A stretch of DNA of 64,000 nucleotides. Origin: Ampelocalamus luodianensis. Its lineage: Eukaryota; Streptophyta; Magnoliopsida; Poales; Poaceae. This document shows, piece after piece, positions 58,616 to 64,000 of this stretch. The stretch covers positions 34,159,609-34,223,608 of the forward strand of contig CM070620.1 of NCBI GenBank assembly GCA_036346255.1, in the 5' to 3' direction. Position 1 is the stretch's first letter. Every line of letters starts with the position of its first letter. The notes beneath the pieces were generated by a model. The model saw nothing but the letters and a program-made list of their open reading frames with translations. It was not told the DNA's origin and made no database searches. The position numbers were made by a program, and so were the translations under genes.

Positions 58616-58765
58616 TGTTAAGAGTGTGTGTGTGTGTGTTGTACATTCTCTCTTGCCTTATGTGACTCATGTAGCCTATGTAACAATATCTACATATATA
58701 TTCTCAATTAATAAATAAGTTGCACAGTTAGAATAGCAAAATCACTCCCTACTAAATTTCTAATA
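58616..58765 (+). repeat. 3' LTR of Copia B
   Basis: Begins TGTTAAGAGTGTGTGTG and ends TTTCTAATA. It has a GT run absent from the 5' LTR and a mutated CA end. Confidence 0.92.
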
Positions 58766-58770
58766 CCAAT

Positions 58771-59849
58771 GATGTACGTACCTGCAGTTTGCGTTTGGCC
58801 CTTTCTAAAGCAAATCTGTCTTGAAGACTGGAGCAAAGTTCCAATCGATCAGAAGCAAAGCGCGGCCTAAAATGCTAACAAAATTGTCAATCGTGTTATG
58901 TATGGAACCATAGTACCAAACAGTACTACGGGTTAAGCCAAAACGATGGTACAAACACAAAGCACACGGTTCGATCGAATTCGAGGCACTGTTCAGGTCA
59001 CCTTCCACACCGCGGATTGAGATCCTAGCTTTGGGGTAACATGCTACAGTACCATGATTCGACTGTAACACACGATTCGGATGAAAAACGTAGCCGACGA
59101 CGCATGCTACAGTAATCGGCACAGTGCTACAGCCACTGTTACAATCCGATTTTATCTATTGTCTTTGATCCGATGACTAGGAAGAAGTCACGGTACCCGT
59201 GACTTTGCTTCACACATCAGACGATGCGGATCCCGGATCAACGCACATGGTAACAGGGTGTGTACCAAACCAAGTACAAGGCATTGCAGGCGACGAAACA
59301 CACAGGAGGTCGATGCTTGGTCGTAAAATAAACATGCTGCCGAGACAAGACAATGGATGGATTTGATAGGGTGAGTTGGCCCTTGCCACAGGATATTCCT
59401 CGGGGCCTAGCGCCACGCGAAAACAGCAAGCCTCGCAGACGTGTCGCCCCCGCAAGCGTCTTCGTCCTGTGAGGCTGTGACCTCGCCACCCAGTGCCATC
59501 GCAGGAACGGAAACGGATCATTTGGATGAGAAGCATAGTGACATAGAGTAGGATATTGTCTAATGTATGATTCAAAACAAACGATTTAGATCGTAGTTCG
59601 AGAACACAGTAAACATACTGTGTTTCTATAGTACTTTGATGCAATCTACTGTTGGAAACTGTTCATATAGACAGCACAATATTCTCTACAGTAAAGTAAC
59701 ACAGAATCCTGGTAGCAGAACTTACTGTTGGGTACTGTTTGCACATACTGCACAATATTCTCTACAGTAAAGTAACACAGAATCCGGATCCCGCAGAACC
59801 TAGGACATGTATGGTTAATGTCTAATCTTGCAGCAAACCAAACAGATCC
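58771..59849. other. Non-coding stretch with CTGTAGCA motifs and a 76-bp repeat
   Basis: The sequence repeats short TACTGTAGCA/TGCTACAGTA motifs (59030-59140) and has a 76-bp tandem repeat at 59648-59795. The minus frame 59210-59644 (144 codons) shows no domain and is not called a gene. It may be a decayed DNA transposon, but ends could not be set. Confidence 0.45.
59648..59795. repeat. 76-bp tandem repeat, about two copies
   Basis: Both units start ACTGTTGG and share GCACAATATTCTCTACAGT followed by AAAGTAACACAGAATCC without a change. Confidence 0.88.
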
Positions 59850-59858
59850 TTAATAATA

Positions 59859-60027
59859 GGAAGAAGTTCATTCTACCCCTTAAGTATCGACATGCGGATA
59901 TCTAACCCCTTAAACTAAAAAATCAGTCCTTTGACACCCCAAAGTTGTAAAATTAGACAACCTACCCCTTTAGCTGTTTTGTGTGGTGATTTTGCTGACG
60001 TGGCGTCCGAGTGGTCCGATTTCGCCA
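59859..60027 (+). repeat. Left TIR of the Pack-MULE
   Basis: Pairs with 61281-61453 in inverted orientation. Shared blocks include TTAAACTAAAAAA, GTCCTTTGACACCCC, AAGTTGTAAAA, GACAACCTACCCC and TGGTTTTGCTGA-type wording. Confidence 0.9.
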
Positions 60028-60399
60028 CGAGGGGAGCTGATGTGGCATTTCTCTCCTTTTCTTCTCTTCCTCGTCTCATTCCTCTCTCCATTTTTTCATT
60101 TTTCTCCCACCGGAGCTTTGCTTCCTGGCTTCCTGGCTGCATCTCCTCCGGACGCCGCCTCCGGCCGGCCCCACTGGCGCCGCTGCCTGCGCTTCTACAT
60201 CCCCTAGCCTCGTCACCTTAGCCCCCCACCCGAATCCGCCGCCACCGCTCCCTCCAAGCTCCACCCATACCCTCGCCTCCTCACCTTATCCCCACCCGAA
60301 TCCACCGCCACCACTCCCTCCAAGTCTCTCCGGTTTAGCCTCGTCGACCGTCGCCGCCGCTGCCCACCGGTACCAGCTCGCCGCTCGTCTGCGCTCGCC

Positions 60400-61218
60400 A
60401 TGCGACTCTCCGCCGCACCTCCCTCTGCCGGCTTGCTCCCCCCTGGAGCTTTGGTGTCTCTCCCCCCTGCCCGATTTACTTCTTTCCCTTGCTCCATTCA
60501 TTCTCTTGGCTTGTTGTTCCTGGTGATTTCTTCGGTTATTGGTGCTAGCCCATGGTGCCTCCTCATCTGGTGCCGCCACTGGCGCCGGTTCCTCCTGCGC
60601 CGCCGCCGCCACTCGGCTCTCCCTCCAGCGCCTCCCCGAGCCTCCGGCTTTGGCTCATACGCGCGCCCATGGCACATCGCCAACCAGGCCCAACTCCTGC
60701 ACACGCCGCCGCTCGGCCCCTCGGCCCGCTGCGCGCCGACAGCGCCGCCTCACCGTCAAAACCGGCGCTCCAGTGAGTCTTCCGCCACTCTAACCCCGTC
60801 ACCCCACGCAATCAACCCCCCATCCACTCTTCCCCCACCTTCCCTTTTCTTCTTCACCGCCGAGAGTCGCCACCGCCGTCACTCCTCCTCCTCCCCCGGT
60901 CGCCGCCACCCTGCCACCACGGCCACCCCCAGGCTCCCCCGACCCCATCGTCAGCCTCCCCATCCTTGGGCGCAGCCCGTGCATGTGCCCTCCTCCTCCC
61001 CGCGCCGCCTCACCGCCAGCGCTGCACATGGCCCGAGCGCCCGCCGTCGCCCTTTTGCCCCGCGCCGTCGGTGCCCTCGTGGCCACCATCCCCTTGGCCA
61101 CCCGTTCCCGCCTTGCCCAGCGCCACCTCACTTCACCCCACTAGCAGTAAGCCTGAGCCTGAGCCGCACCGCCCGTGGCCTCCTCCCCTGCTCTGTTGTC
61201 CAAGTCTTGGATAGCTAA
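60400..61218 (+). other. Low-complexity frame inside the Pack-MULE
   Basis: A 272-codon open frame rich in Pro, Ser, Ala and Arg with no recognisable domain. Comparable frames on the other strand and in other phases show that GC bias explains it. It could be captured first-exon sequence from one or more genes. Confidence 0.3.
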
Positions 61219-61280
61219 TCCACCCGGATGCCACTTACAAGTGGGCTGAAGTGCCAAAGAAGCCAGCTCACCGAGCTGAC

Positions 61281-61453
61281 TTGGCGAAACCAGGCCACCC
61301 GGATGCCACATCAGCAAAACCACCGTACAAAACAACCGAAGGGGGTAGGTTGTCCGGTTTTACAACTTCGGGGTGTCAAAGGACCGGTTTTTTAGTTTAG
61401 GAGGTTAGATGTCCACATATCGACACTTGAGGGAGGTAGAATAGACTTCTTCC
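61281..61453 (-). repeat. Right TIR of the Pack-MULE
   Basis: Inverted partner of 59859-60027, ending ACTTCTTCC next to the TSD copy. Confidence 0.9.
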
Positions 61454-61462
61454 TTAATAATA

Positions 61463-61973
61463 ACCTCTCCATTCTACCCCTCCTCGGCTCCCCAGCTTCT
61501 TCGGCATGATTATCTAGGGCAGCGCGGAGCATAGATGGGATGCACAGGAAACGGTCACAAGAGCCCTCCTTCCTCCGCACAGGACACTGAGCACAGCTGT
61601 GGATGACGAGGATGGCCATATATATAGACCAGAGTACAAGCTGGAGATGATGGAGGTGATCAATGTATGTACAAAGCCCATGTATCGTTGTACCAAGTGC
61701 CCCTGCAGAGGAAGTACCAGCACTGAGCCTTCTCTCCTCAAACAGGGCTCCAGAACAGGAGAGCATAGATGTTGGCTCCCAGGCGCATGCACCCACGGAC
61801 CCCGTCCCTGCCCAATGGCACCCAGCACAACATCAGTTACAACTCAGGTCCAGAGGGCTCGTACCCAGGTGAACAATCAAGCACACTATGCACCTTGTCA
61901 GAAGCAACAGACCAGCTAGATCTCCTCCAGCTTTTACTAAAGAAAAACAAAGGCAGTCATCTATGTTGTTTGG
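61463..61973 (-). other. Probable 3' UTR and flank of the minus-strand gene
   Basis: No domain is found in frames on either strand (for example plus 61599-61919). The position directly after the stop on the minus strand suggests 3' untranslated or downstream sequence. Confidence 0.4.
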
Positions 61974-62967
61974 TTAAAGATACCAGAAACCAGGCACTTG
62001 GAAGATGTCCAAGCAGAATTGCTGGCCCACTTGGTGATGGTTAAATACATGCTTTGATAAGATTTGGCGACAACTCTCGAAGTTGACTGCGTTCTGCAAT
62101 GAAAAGGAAGAGTTTGGTGAACAAAAGTGCACGACAAAAATTGATACTAAATTAAACAGCAGGTTAGTATTACAAAAAAAAGTTTTGTGATTTACTTACA
62201 AGAGATAGTAATCTATGTAATACCAACTAGCCACCCTAGTACTTCAGAAATATTCATTAATTAGTTATCCAGAAAGAAAGTTACATGTGTATGAGTTGAT
62301 CATCAAAAGCCACCCTGGCGGCGGCTAAGAGCGAATAGGAGCTGGTAAGATCAATTTATCAAGCATTACCACCAAATGTGTGATAAACTTCACAAGATCA
62401 GATTTGCAATTAAAGATATTGATTGATCAAGTGTTTCGCCGTTCACTCCACTTTCTACAGCACAAGCCAAATTTACATTCTCATTCGTTTGTTCTACCAT
62501 ATGAAAACATTGAGTGGTCGGAAACGGAAAATGATAGATTCATCATGGAATAAACAAGCAAGCTTTTCTGCAAAAATAAAAATAAAAATCCCAACGACTG
62601 CTTCCTTCCAAATGACTGAATATCTCGTAACCTCAATGTGACTTGGTGCCAAACTTTCCAGATAAGTTCCGGATTATTTTTCTGTTTTACCCAACAAATT
62701 CAAGTTCTGAAGTTATTTTGCATCAGCAAATTGTTGGTCTCTCTGGCGCCACCAATTTACTATGATCGAATCGATAATGATCTGCAGAACGATTCATATC
62801 ATACATCAGAAAACCCCTAACAGAAAGCAAGTGACAAATAGCAAAACTGCATGTGCAATAAGTACCTGATTAATGTGCGCGGCAACACATGGGATGACCA
62901 GAAATCCGGACTGCCCGAGAGCACCTCCAAGCTGCTCAACCACAGCAACCAACACCGGCAATGTTTT
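61974..62967 (-). CDS. 3' end of an unidentified host gene (two exons)
   Basis: On the minus strand, exon 62967-62866 (102 bp, AG before and GTACTT after) reads KTLPVLVAVVEQLGGALGQS then GFLVIPCVAAHINQ. It splices in phase 0 to 62093-61974 (acceptor TTCATTGCAG), which reads NAVNFESCRQILSKHVFNHH then QVGQQFCLDIFQVPGFWYL and TAA. A strong pyrimidine-rich acceptor, matched phase and balanced composition support a real gene. I do not recognise the protein. Upstream exons must lie beyond 63000 or outside the window. The 3' UTR probably runs toward 61500, with the Pack-MULE sitting 0.5 kb past the stop. Confidence 0.55.
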
Positions 62968-63104
62968 CTGTAGGAAACCAGGAAGACAGCCAATTAAGCA
63001 AGATGCCAGAAGGTACAGAATCTTGATGTCATGAGAAGAGAATAATAATTGCATATTTAGGAGATTCCTGAAGTAACTGGTCCAGTAATGGACAAACCCT
63101 TGTA

Positions 63105-63360
63105 CTCCCTCCAGTAAAAAGAAAAGGTGTCACTCTAGAGTGCATAAAGTCAAACTATTTTTACTTTGACCAACAAAATCTTTATGCATGTTCAGATCGG
63201 TCGTACAAAAATGATACATGTATATTTTCCTCAAAAAATACTTTCACAATATTATAATTTTATTAAGTTTTTAAAAATATATCACAATAGAAATTGGTGG
63301 TCAAAGTTGTGTTTTAGAGACATTGTCAATTTCCAGAAGGTCACTTTGTTTGACTAGAGG
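63105..63360. mobile_element. Decayed Stowaway-like MITE
   Basis: 256 bp between TA dinucleotides (63103-63104 and 63361-63362). It starts CTCCCTCCAGT and ends ACTAGAGG, the inverted form of CCTCTAGT. It contains TTTGACCAACAAAATC and GGTCAAAGTTGTG arms typical of grass Stowaway elements. It lies in the putative intron of the minus-strand gene. The right end has lost about three bases. Confidence 0.7.
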
Positions 63361-63362
63361 TA

Positions 63363-64000
63363 TTGCAAAGATTGAGGGAAGCATGCTACTAGGCCAGGAA
63401 CATGCTGATGATTCTCTAGTTTCTGGCAGCACTAGCTAATCCTGATGAGTTGTGATTTTCCCTTTACTTCTTTCAAATAATATCATGCAATTGTATGTTT
63501 CTTGCAATGAGAATGTAAAACTTGGGTCGAAATCACCTATGAGCATGGGATTTTTGGATCTATGCCTTTGGGCTTTTTGGACTTTCCGACTTCGCCACTG
63601 TTTTTTAGTTAATTGGTGTGGTGCAACTAGAAAGTAAAATTTCTTCAGAATGTGCCCCTGACAAGGTCAAAAGATGTTGACCGAGGAAAAAACAACTACC
63701 GTGCCCTTTCAAATTAGCTGAATTTTCACATTATATTTTTTCATGATCTTTATCAATCTTCCTTTTGAGCTGGCCATTTCAAGGAACACCTCGTGGTCAA
63801 CAGACAACAGCAAGCGGCAGTGGTGCACCCCGTGGCCAATGAACAAGGTGAAGCTTGGCTTTCACCTTCGCAATCCACATGCAACCACAAGCTCACCACC
63901 TCGCTGCCTGTGGAGAACTCAGTTGTGCCACCCACCACCAAGGTTGGGCCCTGCTGGCTGCTGCCCCTATTGCGACCGAGCTCACTGCATGTTGCTGCTG
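63363..64000. other. Window end, no assigned gene
   Basis: A minus frame open from the window edge down to 63753 (about 81 codons) could be part of an upstream exon, but it has no recognisable motif and lacks clear splice sites. Confidence 0.35.

Larger units (their letters stand above)
29064..58765 (+). mobile_element. Copia element B, interrupted by CACTA and Gypsy elements
   Basis: Short LTRs (29064-29207 and 58616-58765) enclose Copia gag-pol. A perfect TSD CCAAT flanks it (29059-29063 and 58766-58770). Removing the CACTA (5510 bp) and Gypsy (19987 bp) inserts with their TSDs leaves about 4.2 kb. That is shorter than normal because the gag N-terminus is missing. The pol frame reads through both junctions once the inserts are removed (YIDDML then VIGDN, and YFLGIEV then HSDGDGYYLSQ). 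Stops are many. Confidence 0.94.
59859..61453 (+). mobile_element. Pack-MULE-like element with 9-bp TSD
   Basis: The ends GGAAGAAGT...ACTTCTTCC are flanked by a perfect 9-bp direct repeat TTAATAATA (59850-59858 and 61454-61462), the diagnostic Mutator TSD length. The terminal inverted repeats are about 170 bp. The inside is very GC-rich (60100-61200), has no transposase, and contains only Pro/Ala/Arg-rich frames. This is the usual look of a grass Pack-MULE carrying GC-rich gene 5' fragments. The donor gene is not recognised. Confidence 0.9.

Noticed and set aside
59210..59644. 144-codon minus frame
   Set aside because: No recognisable motif and mixed composition. The region is better described as non-coding repeat.

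Overview
The window is repeat-rich nuclear DNA of a grass (Poaceae). Pointers are a TFL1-clade PEBP gene of rice RCN type, Stowaway and Pack-MULE families, GC-cored 3.4-kb LTRs, and Gypsy and Copia elements of grass style. There is no rRNA, tRNA, CRISPR or prokaryotic operon. Only two host loci are supported: an intact four-exon TFL1/RCN-like gene (26863-27996, +) and the 3' end of an unidentified minus-strand gene (two exons, 61974-62967). Nearly everything else is transposable elements, most of them nested. The nest can be resolved because target-site duplications (TSDs) can be read directly.

Left block (1-22080). A truncated GC-cored LTR fills 1-3082. From about 3640 to 22070 there is a five-level nest. 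An internally deleted MULE-like element has ~265-bp inverted ends (3646-3912 and 21801-22065) and a transposase remnant at 4650-5395. Inside it lies a LINE fragment (5690-7051, continuing 21056-21340), split by Copia element A (7052-21055, TSD CTGAT/CCGAT). Copia A is split at its primer-binding site by a solo LTR (7206-14101, TSD ATGGT), which is split by a second solo LTR of the same family (9422-12878, TSD CCAAA). Copia A also carries an unrelated 1845-bp solo LTR in its RNase H (18886-20730, TSD AGCAT) that is full of GGTAGTACCGC-type palindromes.

Middle (22080-29060). After about 1.5 kb without a recognised gene comes a 5'-truncated L1-type LINE (about 23590-26659). Its poly(A) tail ends only about 75 bp upstream of the TATA box of the TFL1/RCN-like gene. 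That gene has the canonical exon pattern 201/62/41/218 bp and encodes 173 aa with the TFL1-type His and Asp residues.

Right block (29064-58765). Copia element B (TSD CCAAT) was broken twice. A 5.5-kb CACTA element (32174-37683) is inserted at its reverse-transcriptase YIDD motif. It carries in-order exons of an OEP80/TOC75-V-like (Omp85 family) gene and an EF-hand exon resembling mitochondrial calcium-uptake (MICU) proteins. About 100 bp further on, a 20-kb minus-strand Gypsy element of Tat-like layout (37791-57777, TSD AGGTT) is inserted. It has a decayed gag-pol, an antisense ORF region and repeats before its 3' LTR. Its gag is split by a non-coding, LARD-like LTR element (46179-55363, TSD TCGAC) with 2.65-kb LTRs. 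Each of those LTRs holds a striking run of seven different stem-loops.

Right flank (58766-64000). This has a non-coding stretch with a 76-bp tandem repeat, a clean Pack-MULE (59859-61453) with a perfect 9-bp TSD (TTAATAATA), the minus-strand gene 3' end, and a decayed Stowaway MITE (63105-63360). Order of events follows from the nesting. No element appears able to move by itself: reading frames carry stops and frameshifts, catalytic residues are lost, or the element is non-coding.
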